DNA from: an uncultured Prevotella sp. | GTDB lineage: Bacteria; Bacteroidota; Bacteroidia; Bacteroidales; Bacteroidaceae | Assembly: GCA_900555035.1 (NCBI GenBank) | Contig: USJX01000009.1 | Span: forward strand, 1-57,346 | Reading direction: 5' to 3' | Length of the DNA stretch: 57,346 nt | Shown: positions 25,490 through 32,966 of the stretch, in pieces | Layout: each line of letters begins with the position of its first letter | How positions within the stretch are numbered: the first letter of the stretch is position 1 | Notes under the pieces: model-generated | The model's database searches: none | What the model saw: the letters and a program-made list of their open reading frames with translations, nothing else | Told to the model about the DNA's origin: nothing | Made by a program: the position numbers and the translations under genes

Positions 25490-26017
25490 TTAACTCAGTA
25501 GCTGCTGTTCCAGCAGCTGACTGCGAGGGAAGATGATCTCATTCTCTATATAGACATGCTCGTTCAGATCTTCTGCGAAATTCTTCAGCAGACTCAGCAG
25601 CAACTTATAATCTCCGCAGGCATCAGCTGCCGGGGTGTAGTTGTTGGTGAGCTTTCTGAGGTGCTGCTGGCGCTTGGTCTCATTATCATGTTCCAGTATC
25701 ATCACGTGAATAGGCATGGCTACGGAGCCGCAATGCATCGGCACTGCAGGCTGACCCGTAAGCTGCGATTCCATCAGTTGATAGGTGAACGGAAAGAGAA
25801 CCTGCTCTTCCTTCTGCAGATGGTTCTCCAGATCAAGCATGCACTCGCTGAAGAGACTCTCTATTTCTTCCATTAACTGATTCTCACCCATCATCGAGTG
25901 GATGAGACTGAGGATTTCCGGACCCTTCTCACGGATTCCACGGTGATGAACCTTGAGGGCATAATCGATCAGCAGATCGGTTGGCCACTCCTCGAATTGA
26001 TATTTTGATGCTCTCAT
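25490..26017 (-). CDS. Hemerythrin-domain protein, RIC/YtfE-like without ScdA_N domain
   Basis: This cytosolic 175-residue protein is a single hemerythrin-type four-helix bundle. Likely di-iron ligands are seen in LKVHHRGIRE, NHLQKEEQVLFPF, HVMILEHDNETKR and LNEHVYIENEIIFP. RIC proteins (YtfE, ScdA) repair FeS clusters damaged by NO or peroxide and can bind NO. Here the usual N-terminal ScdA_N domain is absent, making the protein about 45 residues shorter than YtfE. It lies 33 bases after hcp with no terminator between, so it is probably cotranscribed with it, which supports a nitrosative-stress role. ATG is at 26015-26017. Confidence 0.85.
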   Translation of the reverse strand: MRASKYQFEEWPTDLLIDYALKVHHRGIREKGPEILSLIHSMMGENQLMEEIESLFSECMLDLENHLQKEEQVLFPFTYQLMESQLTGQPAVPMHCGSVAMPIHVMILEHDNETKRQQHLRKLTNNYTPAADACGDYKLLLSLLKNFAEDLNEHVYIENEIIFPRSQLLEQQLLS

Positions 26018-26050
26018 ATCCTGTTGTCATATAAAATTATTAAAATCCTT

Positions 26051-27694
26051 TTATCCTATATATTTTTTGATATCCTCTTCTACCGTTCCGTTTCCGGCTA
26101 TGCCAAAGGTCTCTACCAGTACCTTCAGTACGGCTGGTGAACAGAAGGCTGGGAGCGTAGGACCCAGATGGATGTTCTTTACGCCCAGATGCAGCAGGGC
26201 AAGAAGTACGATGACAGCCTTCTGCTCGTACCAGGCAATATTGAAGAAGATAGGAAGTTCATTGATGTCGCTGGCTCCAAAGATCTCCTTCAGCTTCAAT
26301 GCCACAACCGCCCAGGAATAGGAGTCGTTGCACTGACCGGCATCCAGCACACGAGGAATGCCGTTGATGTCGCCCAGATTGAGCTTGTTGTATTTGAACT
26401 TGGCACAGCCGCTGGTGAGGATTACTACATCCTGAGGCAGCGCCTTGGCAAACTCCTCGTAGTAGTTGCGGCTCTTCATTCTGCCATCGCAGCCACTCAT
26501 CACCACAAACTTGCGGATGGCTCCGCTCTTCACTGCCTCTACTATCTTGTCTGCCAGGGCAAAGACCTGAGCATGCGCAAAACCGCCGATGATCTCGCCT
26601 GTCTCTATCTCCTTAGGTGGCTGGCAGGTCTTGGCAAGTGCAATCACCTCGGAGAAGTCCTTGTGGCCGTCGGCGCCCGCCTGGATATGCTTCCAGCCAG
26701 GGAAACCAGTAGAGTTGGTGGTGAAGACACGGTTCCTGTAGCCTGCCGATGGCGATGGCGGAACGATGCAGTTGGTGGTGAAGACAACAGGACCGTTGAA
26801 GCTCTCGAATTCCTCTTTCTGTTTCCACCACGCATTGCCGTAGTTGCCCACCAGATGCTTGTACTTCTTGAGCTGCGGATAGTAGTGTGCAGGAAGCATC
26901 TCGCCATGGGTATAGACATCGATGCCCGTACCTTCGGTCTGGATGAGGAGATCTTCGATATCCTTCAGGTCGTGGCCTGAGATGAGGATGCCCGGATTGC
27001 TGCCTGTGCCGATGTTCACCCGGGTGAGTTCCGGATTACCGTATGCCTGGGTGTTGGCCTTGTCGAGGAGTGCCATCACATCCACGCCGTACTTTCCAGT
27101 TTCGAGCACCACGCCCAGCAGCGTGTTCATATCAGCATCAGGGTTGCTGATGGTGGCGAGAGCACGGCACATGAAACTGATGATCTCGCTGTTCTCTTCT
27201 CCCAGATGGGCTGCGTGCTCGTAGTATGCCGCCATACCCTTCAGGCCGAGCATGGTGAGTTCCTTGAGCGAGCGGATATCTGGATTCTCGTGGCGGAGCA
27301 CGGATTCACGGGCACCCTCAGCCTCATAGTCTGTCTTCTCGCCACCCCAGGTTACCTCCTGATAGGCAGGGAGGTGGATATTCATGCTTGCTGCCTTTTG
27401 CAGCAGCTGTTTCTTCAGTACGATGCCCTTATCTACCTTTTGCAGGATATCCTGGTCGTTGAAATTGGCGTTGGTGATGGTGGTGAAGAGTGCATCCGTA
27501 AGGAAATGGGTTACCTCTGGTGCCGGCTCTTTGCCTATGCTATGCTGTATGGTTCCTATGCCACGAACCACGCTGAGCAGCAGATCCTGCCACTTGGAAG
27601 TTGTAGCCTCCTTACCGCAAACACCCTTGATGGTACAGCCTGTACCCTTAGCTGTTTCCTGACACTGGAAACAGAACATCTTGTTTTCTGCCAT
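26051..27694 (-). CDS. hcp: Hybrid cluster protein (hydroxylamine/NO reductase)
   Basis: Hcp reduces NO to N2O, and hydroxylamine in vitro, in the cytosol of anaerobes. The 547-residue protein has its N-terminal cluster cysteines at 8, 11, 20 and 26 (C-x2-C-x8-C-x5-C), the spacing of the class found in strict anaerobes. Hybrid-cluster ligands are visible in GHDLKD, TTNCIVPP, SGCDGRM, TSGCAKFKYN and VLDAGQCNDSYSW. The RIC-like gene follows directly. Its leader is about 65 bases long, with a TAATTTTG -7 box and no TTTG -33 box; instead a near-perfect 30-bp palindrome sits there, so an activator is likely. Start ATG 27692-27694. Confidence 0.96.
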   Translation of the reverse strand: MAENKMFCFQCQETAKGTGCTIKGVCGKEATTSKWQDLLLSVVRGIGTIQHSIGKEPAPEVTHFLTDALFTTITNANFNDQDILQKVDKGIVLKKQLLQKAASMNIHLPAYQEVTWGGEKTDYEAEGARESVLRHENPDIRSLKELTMLGLKGMAAYYEHAAHLGEENSEIISFMCRALATISNPDADMNTLLGVVLETGKYGVDVMALLDKANTQAYGNPELTRVNIGTGSNPGILISGHDLKDIEDLLIQTEGTGIDVYTHGEMLPAHYYPQLKKYKHLVGNYGNAWWKQKEEFESFNGPVVFTTNCIVPPSPSAGYRNRVFTTNSTGFPGWKHIQAGADGHKDFSEVIALAKTCQPPKEIETGEIIGGFAHAQVFALADKIVEAVKSGAIRKFVVMSGCDGRMKSRNYYEEFAKALPQDVVILTSGCAKFKYNKLNLGDINGIPRVLDAGQCNDSYSWAVVALKLKEIFGASDINELPIFFNIAWYEQKAVIVLLALLHLGVKNIHLGPTLPAFCSPAVLKVLVETFGIAGNGTVEEDIKKYIG

Positions 27695-27766
27695 ATTGCT
27701 ATAAATTAAAGAGTTATTTTAATGTTTTCTTCCAGGCGGCAATCTGCCATTCCTGGTTTCCGGCTG

Positions 27767-27774
27767 CAAAATTA
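27767..27774 (-). promoter_or_regulatory. -7 box of the hcp-RIC operon
   Basis: Minus-strand TAATTTTG matches TAnnTTTG. The position expected for the -33 element reads ACCG and is occupied by a palindrome, consistent with an activator-dependent promoter. Confidence 0.55.
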
Positions 27775-27788
27775 CGGCTTTAAAAATA

Positions 27789-27818
27789 ATCCTACGGTAA
27801 CAATTGTGACCGTAGGAT
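27789..27818 (-). promoter_or_regulatory. 30-bp palindrome at the hcp promoter: operator candidate or trx terminator
   Basis: Arms ATCCTACGGT and ACCGTAGGAT are exact complements. The centre (ACAATTGT core) is also symmetric apart from one base pair, so 28 of 30 positions are palindromic. The centre lies about 43 bases upstream of the predicted hcp start site, a usual Crp/Fnr activating position. The same stem is followed on the minus strand by TTATTTTT, so it could also terminate the upstream thioredoxin gene. Confidence 0.5.
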
Positions 27819-27873
27819 ATTAAAAAAACATAAAAAGAGTGTGGGGGAACGGATTTCGTTTTCAGCAGGGCTA

Positions 27874-28173
27874 TTATTGCTGCTGCGAAATCTTCTTCAT
27901 CAAATCATTCAGGCTCATGGCTCCGCTCTGTCGCCAGAGCATTTCTCCCTTTTTGAAGAGCATGAGGGTAGGGACCGACTGAATGCGGTACTGCATGGAC
28001 AGTGCCTCGTTCTTGTCTACATCTACTTTCAAGATTCTGATGTCATCGCCCATCTTCTCCTTCAGCTGTTCCAGGATAGGGTGCATCATCTTGCAAGTTC
28101 CGCACCAGGTAGCGAAGAAATCTACCAATGTCAGCTGTTCGCCGTTAATCATTTCATTGAATTTTTCCATCAT
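27874..28173 (-). CDS. trxA: Thioredoxin
   Basis: This small cytosolic dithiol oxidoreductase of 99 residues has a thioredoxin fold. The active site is WCGTC (Cys24, Cys27) rather than the usual WCGPC. The cis-Pro loop is SVPTLMLFKKGE, and DFFATWCGTCKMMHPIL is the core signature. The Thr in place of Pro is expected to alter the redox potential but keeps both cysteines. The gene has its own consensus promoter and, immediately upstream, an OxyR-like site, so it looks peroxide-inducible. oxyR ends 115 bases upstream on the same strand. Start ATG 28171-28173; a second ATG follows immediately. Confidence 0.92.
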   Translation of the reverse strand: MMEKFNEMINGEQLTLVDFFATWCGTCKMMHPILEQLKEKMGDDIRILKVDVDKNEALSMQYRIQSVPTLMLFKKGEMLWRQSGAMSLNDLMKKISQQQ

Positions 28174-28211
28174 TATTGATATTTAAAAGTTATTACTTGT
28201 TTTTATCGGTG

Positions 28212-28243
28212 CAAAGATAAGAAGAATCCGGCATTCCACCAAA
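28212..28243 (-). promoter_or_regulatory. Consensus promoter of the thioredoxin gene
   Basis: Minus-strand TTTG (28240-28243), a 20-base spacer and TATCTTTG (28212-28219) match the Bacteroidetes promoter exactly. Confidence 0.75.
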
Positions 28244-28252
28244 TCATTCAGT

Positions 28253-28277
28253 CTATGTGGCGATAGATGGAGTCTAT
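28253..28277. promoter_or_regulatory. Candidate OxyR site upstream of the thioredoxin promoter
   Basis: CTAT-N6-ATAG-N7-CTAT lies directly upstream of the -33 box. It resembles three of the four half-sites of the classic OxyR operator (ATAG-N7-CTAT repeated with 7-base spacing). The same arrangement occurs before the operon that contains oxyR. Confidence 0.5.
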
Positions 28278-28288
28278 TCATTTTAAGG

Positions 28289-29215
28289 TTACAGCCTGAT
28301 GCAGTATTTCCTGATGCCTTCTCCCATCATCTCCTCCGGAATGAATATCTTGAGGGTATCGACTAGGGTGTTCAGCATCCGCTCACGGATGTAATCCTCC
28401 CTGATATAGAGCGATATGCGCCGCTGCGACAGATAATCTCCTTCTATCTTTCTTACATTCCTCTTCTGCTCCTCACTCAGGAAGGGGAGGTGCATCTCTG
28501 GAATGATGGTGAAGCCACCATTCTCATCCACAATCCTTATCAGGGTCTCGATGCTGCCTGCCTCATAGATATGATGACCCTTGCTGCGCTCCTTGCAGAA
28601 CGAAAAGGCACTGTTGCGCAGACACTGTGCCTCCTTCATAATCCACATGTTCTCATACTCCAGATTCTCAGGCTTGAAAACAGGAAGCTTGCGCCAGCAG
28701 CTCTCGGCAAGATATACATAGAACTTCTCCGTGTAGAGCGGTATCTCCAGAATGCCTTCACGGATATTGTCGGAGATAGCTATGCCGGCATCCGTCTCAC
28801 CACGAAGCAGGGAATCGAGCATGAAATCAGCCTTCAGTTCCTGGATGTTGAGATCCACCGATGGATAGTTTTCCCGATAGAGTCTGATGAACTTGGGCAG
28901 AATGTAGGGGGCAATGGTTGGTCCCACGGCGAGCGATAGCTTTCCGCCTATCTCTCCCTTATCTTCCATCACGATTTCCGAGATGCGTTCTATCTCCTGC
29001 AATGCCGTTTCTGCCTGACGGATAATCTTCTTGCCTGATGCAGTGGGAGATACAGACTTATTGCTTCGTTCGAAGATACGGGTATCCAGTTCTTCCTCCA
29101 GTTTCACAAGCATAGCACTGAGCGTGGGCTGCGAAACCTGGCAAGCCTCTGCCGCTCTCGCAAAATTGCGAAAGCGGTTGAGTGCCACAATATATTTCAG
29201 TTGCTGTACATTCAT
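28289..29215 (-). CDS. oxyR: Peroxide sensor/regulator OxyR (LysR family)
   Basis: OxyR is a LysR-type tetrameric activator oxidised by H2O2. The 308-residue protein has an N-terminal winged HTH (MNVQQLKYIVALNRFRNFARAAEACQ). Its effector domain holds the two redox cysteines in EAQCLRNSAFSFCKE (about residues 198 and 207, spaced C-x8-C as in E. coli OxyR). Preceding residues and the conserved ETLIRIVDENGGFTIIPEM segment also fit. It starts at ATG 29213-29215, 35 bases after the NapH-like gene, so it is probably the last gene of a four-gene operon. Two OxyR-like sites nearby suggest autoregulation of that operon and control of trxA. Confidence 0.94.
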   Translation of the reverse strand: MNVQQLKYIVALNRFRNFARAAEACQVSQPTLSAMLVKLEEELDTRIFERSNKSVSPTASGKKIIRQAETALQEIERISEIVMEDKGEIGGKLSLAVGPTIAPYILPKFIRLYRENYPSVDLNIQELKADFMLDSLLRGETDAGIAISDNIREGILEIPLYTEKFYVYLAESCWRKLPVFKPENLEYENMWIMKEAQCLRNSAFSFCKERSKGHHIYEAGSIETLIRIVDENGGFTIIPEMHLPFLSEEQKRNVRKIEGDYLSQRRISLYIREDYIRERMLNTLVDTLKIFIPEEMMGEGIRKYCIRL

Positions 29216-29250
29216 ATCGTTATTCTATTTATATCAGCCAAGTACAGGGC

Positions 29251-29829
29251 TTATCTTGCCTTGAGCTTGCAGATGAGTTGAGTCATGTTGCCCATCGGAC
29301 AGAAAACACACCAGGTTCTCGGACGGTAGAAGATGGTGAGAAGCACACCCACTATCAGGGAAGTGAGCATGATGCCATAGAGACCGAAGGCAAACTGAGC
29401 CTTCCAGGGTTCTATCTCTACAGGATATGCCCAGTGCCAGGGAACATCAAAGGTCCAGAACAGATGAATGGTCTGATGGAGATTCTCTGCTCCCTTTGCC
29501 ACCATCACTGTGAGGATGATCATCTGGATGAAGAAGAACATGAAGAACAGCAGGAATCCATGACGGAACCATTTGGATGATAACCATCTTGGCGCTACCT
29601 TCCTGCGCGACCATCCCAGGGTATTTCCTATCAGCAGGAAAAGCTGACCTCGTCCACAATAGTTGTTGCAATATCCCTTGCCGCCTCCGTAAACTGCCAT
29701 AAACAGCGGAATCATAAAACAGATGACTCCCAGCCACGCAAACACGATGTTGAAGAATCCCAGGGTGAAATAGGTGGCGGATACCAGCCACAGATAATCA
29801 CTCCACTTCTTGCTTTTTTGTCTTGCCAT
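29251..29829 (-). CDS. NapH/NosR-like FeS membrane protein
   Basis: This 192-residue inner-membrane protein has about four to five hydrophobic helices. Its cysteine motifs are YCNNYCGRGQ (residues ~53-59) and WCVFCPMGN near the C-terminus, of the kind found in NapH, NosR and CcoG-type 4Fe-4S membrane proteins. Such proteins move electrons between quinol and soluble or periplasmic partners. It is shorter than NapH and lacks a complete ferredoxin domain, but a separate two-cluster ferredoxin gene lies 18 bases upstream, so the pair may form a split electron-transfer unit. Start ATG 29827-29829. Confidence 0.8.
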   Translation of the reverse strand: MARQKSKKWSDYLWLVSATYFTLGFFNIVFAWLGVICFMIPLFMAVYGGGKGYCNNYCGRGQLFLLIGNTLGWSRRKVAPRWLSSKWFRHGFLLFFMFFFIQMIILTVMVAKGAENLHQTIHLFWTFDVPWHWAYPVEIEPWKAQFAFGLYGIMLTSLIVGVLLTIFYRPRTWCVFCPMGNMTQLICKLKAR

Positions 29830-29847
29830 AAAAATGCTTTTTATCTG

Positions 29848-30039
29848 TTATCTCAATACCTTGTGCATGACTCCTGCCGGACAATTCCTTTCACAGATAC
29901 CGCAACCTATGCACAGATCCTCATTCACTACTGCATAACATCCCCGGTAGATGCTGATGGCATCCTTGGGACACACCTTTACGCAAACACCACATGCCAC
30001 GCAGCGGTCGTGCTCGCTTTGAGCCTTGTATTTTGCCAT
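29848..30039 (-). CDS. 2x[4Fe-4S] ferredoxin
   Basis: This 63-residue cytosolic ferredoxin has two clusters: C-x2-C-x2-C-x3-CP at Cys13, 16, 19 and 23 (RCVACGVCVKVCP), and a second set in LCIGCGICERNCP. It lies six bases after the C_GCAxxG_C_C gene and 18 before the NapH-like gene. The tight spacing and shared strand indicate a single transcript, with the ferredoxin as electron carrier for its neighbours. Start ATG 30037-30039. Confidence 0.92.
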   Translation of the reverse strand: MAKYKAQSEHDRCVACGVCVKVCPKDAISIYRGCYAVVNEDLCIGCGICERNCPAGVMHKVLR

Positions 30040-30045
30040 CGTTTT

Positions 30046-30444
30046 CTACTGATTGGTTAGTTTATCCAACTGCTCTTCCAGGAATTCTGCCGCATCGGCT
30101 ACGCAGAGCGGGCATTCTCTGAGGACCTTTCCCGTACCTACGCCCTTGAGAAGCCTGCACTGGGTAGCTCCGTTGCGCTGCTGGAATTGGGTCATAATCT
30201 GTCGCATCGTCTTGATAGACTTTGCCTTATCCTTGGTGGCAAGACCCAATACCACACCTGCTCCTACGAGGGCACCGCAGGTTCCTTCCATATTTCCCAT
30301 TCCCGCTGCAAAGGCATTGCCCACATTCTTGAGGGTATCTTCGTCGATACCTGTATAATCATAATAGGTACAAACCACTGCCTGGGTACAGTTATGAGAT
30401 CCACAACGCTTCTTTTCTGCTGCAATTTCTTTTCTTGTTTCCAT
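30046..30444 (-). CDS. C_GCAxxG_C_C family redox protein
   Basis: This soluble 132-residue protein has the cysteine pattern that names the family: NCTQAVV, GTCGALVGA, QCRLLKG and ECPLCVADA, plus an extra N-terminal Cys (RCGSHNC). The family is found in anaerobes and is thought to be redox active, with a heme- or FeS-related relationship to split-Soret cytochromes, but no reaction has been established. It is the first gene of an operon with a ferredoxin, a NapH-like membrane FeS protein and oxyR, which points to a peroxide-linked electron-transfer role. Start ATG 30442-30444. Confidence 0.82.
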   Translation of the reverse strand: METRKEIAAEKKRCGSHNCTQAVVCTYYDYTGIDEDTLKNVGNAFAAGMGNMEGTCGALVGAGVVLGLATKDKAKSIKTMRQIMTQFQQRNGATQCRLLKGVGTGKVLRECPLCVADAAEFLEEQLDKLTNQ

Positions 30445-30472
30445 TTTAATCTTGTTTATTTGAAATTTGCTG

Positions 30473-30480
30473 CAAAGATA
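30473..30480 (-). promoter_or_regulatory. -7 box of the C_GCAxxG-ferredoxin-NapH-oxyR operon
   Basis: Minus-strand TATCTTTG fits TAnnTTTG; the -33 position reads TTCG rather than TTTG. A weak -33 box is compatible with activation by the adjoining OxyR-like site. Confidence 0.5.
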
Positions 30481-30513
30481 CGGCTTTTATGATAGATAAA
30501 CGAAAGATGTTGG

Positions 30514-30538
30514 CTATTATATCATAGATTCTATCTAT
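30514..30538. promoter_or_regulatory. Candidate OxyR site upstream of the oxyR-containing operon
   Basis: CTAT-N6-ATAG-N7-CTAT has the same arrangement as at trxA. Here ATAGATTCTATCTAT fits the half-operator ATAGntnnnanCTAT exactly. It overlaps the last codons of the CcsBA gene and lies just upstream of the -33 position. Confidence 0.5.
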
Positions 30539-32799
30539 GCATACGAGTGCATGCCCGTGAGGAAATAGTTCACACCGAAGTAGGTCATGGCGATACTCAT
30601 GAAGGCTAGGGTGATGTAGATGTGATACACCAGCGGCTTGCGGAAAACCGGTAGGCTCTGCGTATGCACTACTACTGCATAAATCATAAAGGTGATGAGC
30701 GCCCACGTCTCCTTGCTATCCCAACTCCAGTAATTACCCCAGCTCACGTTAGCCCAGATGGCTCCGATGAAGATGCCGAATCCCATCGTGGTGAGGGCTG
30801 GGTATAGGAAGATGCGGCTCAGTGCCTGTAGCTCTTCGCCATGAGAGCGAAGGCAGATACCCATGATGCCACAGATTAAAGTCAAGGATAGCAGTGCATA
30901 GCTCATCATGATGATGCTGACATGGATGCTGAGTAACGGACTGTTCAATACCGGCATCATCTGTCCGATAGCAGGATCCATCTGGTTGATATGGCTTACC
31001 AGAAGGAAGAATCCTGAAATCAGAAAGCCGAATACCATGACGATGCGGATGCGCAACTGCATCAGAATACTGATAAGCATCACGAACCAGGCTACAGTCA
31101 ACATACTTTCATATCCGTTAGACATAGGTATGTTGCCGCTGATAATCCATCTCAATGCCAATCCGAAGGTTAAGGCAAGGAAGGATACGCCAAGCAAGAT
31201 AGGCAAAGCGATGTTCAATGCCTTGATTTCTCTCTTCTTCGTCATGCGATAGATGGTGTAGAAGAGGGCAATGAAGCCCAGTGTGAGGTTTGCCATGAAG
31301 AGAATGGTTGCAAAAGGAAAGGCATTATTGATGCGTTCTGCCTTATACTGGGTATTTGTTGGCAGCGAGTTACCACTACTTACCTCCTGATATTTCTTCA
31401 TCTTGACGAAGAACTCATTTACACGGCTGATATTTCCTGCCTTTACATCGCCATTCAGCAGGGAGAATACGTTCTTGATATAGAGTGCATGCTGCTGCTC
31501 CACGGCCTGCGGCAACTTATCCACCGGTGAAAACCAGGTGGTGGTACCCGCCTTGATGAAAGGATGATCCTTGGTAGCTTTCACGTTCTTGGTGAAGGTG
31601 TAAGGAAGAACCTTCAATGAAACACCTTCACGCAATTCCATGATGATCTGTATCTTGCCATCGATATCGGCGGCTTGCTGATGGAACTTGTCCTGCTGCC
31701 CATTGTAGTATTCCTGAACATACTGTCCGATGGTATAGCCACCCATTTCGCGATTGAAGAAAGTATTGAGCGAAGCATAGTCAGGCAGATTCATCGCCGT
31801 TTTCATTTCTCCGCTCTTGATTTTGATGAAAGGCTCGTTTGCCCAAGTATTTCCATAGAATACCCAACCAGAGAGTACCTGTTCTGCAGTCAATCCCTGA
31901 TAGCTCCTGGCTCCATATATCTTCTTGCAGAAATCGAGGGCAAAGGTCTGTACCGGACAGATGCGGTCGTTGTAGAGAATATGAAGCTCGCCAAACTTCT
32001 CTGCAGTTTCCTTTGGCAATACAGCATTTTGGAGATTGCCTGTTGCAGATTCTGCATGCAGGGTCTGTATATTGCCCATGCTGAGGATGAGTGCTGTCAT
32101 CAAGACTCCCTTCTTGAGCAAAGGACTCTTCAGTAGTTTGCGATAACCGCCCTTAGGGTCGAAGAGCATCCATACGAGGGAGATGAAGAGCAGTGCATAG
32201 CCAGTATAGGTGACTGGTATGCCGTATGGATCGGCATTGATAGCGAGCACGCTTCCCTTGCCGTCTTCATCGTAAGATGACTGATAAAGACGGTAAGACC
32301 GGTGGGAATAGATGTTGTTCATCGAAACTTCGCCTTCGCTCTTATCATCTCCGTCTATTACGGTGAATTTTGAAGAATAGTCAGCCACGGCGTTGGTTCC
32401 ATCGTGCATCTTCGCTTCAAACTTCTGCAGGCAGAGCGAGAAAGGGAGTTTCTCTTCCTTTATGCCCTGCTCCTCATCCTGAGCCATATAAGTATCTGTA
32501 GGCTGACCGATGCGCAGATGAATCATGCCTCTTTTTGCTGATACATGCGTGAGTAGGGCACCCAAGAGGATGATGATGAAGGAGAGATGGAGTGCCAGCG
32601 AAGAAGCGCACTTCACTTTTCTTTTGATGATATAGAACGCACCTAGGGCAGCGAGTACTGCCCAGATTAGAATGAACCACCATGCCCCATAGTAGTGGGC
32701 ATGGGCATAATCCGTGCCCTGGCTTTTTTCCACGATGGTGGCGGCAGCCATGCATACGAGCACAAGAATGTAAAGAATGAATATAATCTTTTTAACCAT
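30535..32799 (-). CDS. Fused cytochrome c synthase CcsBA (ResB-CcsA)
   Basis: This polytopic inner-membrane system II enzyme exports heme and attaches it to CXXCH motifs of periplasmic cytochromes. The 754-residue protein has an N-terminal ResB-like half with helices at the start and near residue 200. Its large periplasmic loop lies between residues ~260 and 490. A CcsA half with six or more helices follows. The heme-handling WWD motif is WGNYWSWDSKETWA near residue 690. It begins at ATG 32797-32799 with its own promoter, 167 bases after the end of a di-heme oxidoreductase gene. That protein is the only CXXCH client in the window, and no nrfHA genes are seen next to it. Confidence 0.93.
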   Translation of the reverse strand: MVKKIIFILYILVLVCMAAATIVEKSQGTDYAHAHYYGAWWFILIWAVLAALGAFYIIKRKVKCASSLALHLSFIIILLGALLTHVSAKRGMIHLRIGQPTDTYMAQDEEQGIKEEKLPFSLCLQKFEAKMHDGTNAVADYSSKFTVIDGDDKSEGEVSMNNIYSHRSYRLYQSSYDEDGKGSVLAINADPYGIPVTYTGYALLFISLVWMLFDPKGGYRKLLKSPLLKKGVLMTALILSMGNIQTLHAESATGNLQNAVLPKETAEKFGELHILYNDRICPVQTFALDFCKKIYGARSYQGLTAEQVLSGWVFYGNTWANEPFIKIKSGEMKTAMNLPDYASLNTFFNREMGGYTIGQYVQEYYNGQQDKFHQQAADIDGKIQIIMELREGVSLKVLPYTFTKNVKATKDHPFIKAGTTTWFSPVDKLPQAVEQQHALYIKNVFSLLNGDVKAGNISRVNEFFVKMKKYQEVSSGNSLPTNTQYKAERINNAFPFATILFMANLTLGFIALFYTIYRMTKKREIKALNIALPILLGVSFLALTFGLALRWIISGNIPMSNGYESMLTVAWFVMLISILMQLRIRIVMVFGFLISGFFLLVSHINQMDPAIGQMMPVLNSPLLSIHVSIIMMSYALLSLTLICGIMGICLRSHGEELQALSRIFLYPALTTMGFGIFIGAIWANVSWGNYWSWDSKETWALITFMIYAVVVHTQSLPVFRKPLVYHIYITLAFMSIAMTYFGVNYFLTGMHSYA

Positions 32800-32831
32800 A
32801 CTTAGTTGGAACCTTGATAGAATTTCCGCTG

Positions 32832-32863
32832 CAAAATTACGATATTATTCGGAGACAAGCAAG
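32832..32863 (-). promoter_or_regulatory. Promoter of ccsBA
   Basis: Minus-strand TAATTTTG (32832-32839) with CTTG 20 bases upstream (32860-32863) fits the Bacteroidetes promoter with one change in the -33 box. Confidence 0.6.
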
Positions 32864-32892
32864 ATTTTATACGTATATTTAGAGGTTCTGAT

Positions 32893-32933
32893 AAAAAAAG
32901 CTGCCAAATGCTTTTGATAGCCTGGCAGCTTTT
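32893..32933 (-). terminator. Terminator of the porin-imelysin-DHOR operon
   Basis: AAAAGCTGCCA (32896-32906) pairs with TGGCAGCTTTT (32923-32933). On the minus strand the stem is followed by a run of T residues just after the di-heme oxidoreductase gene. Confidence 0.8.
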
Positions 32934-32966
32934 CTTATTTTTGTTTCTTCTTGTAATATCTTATGA

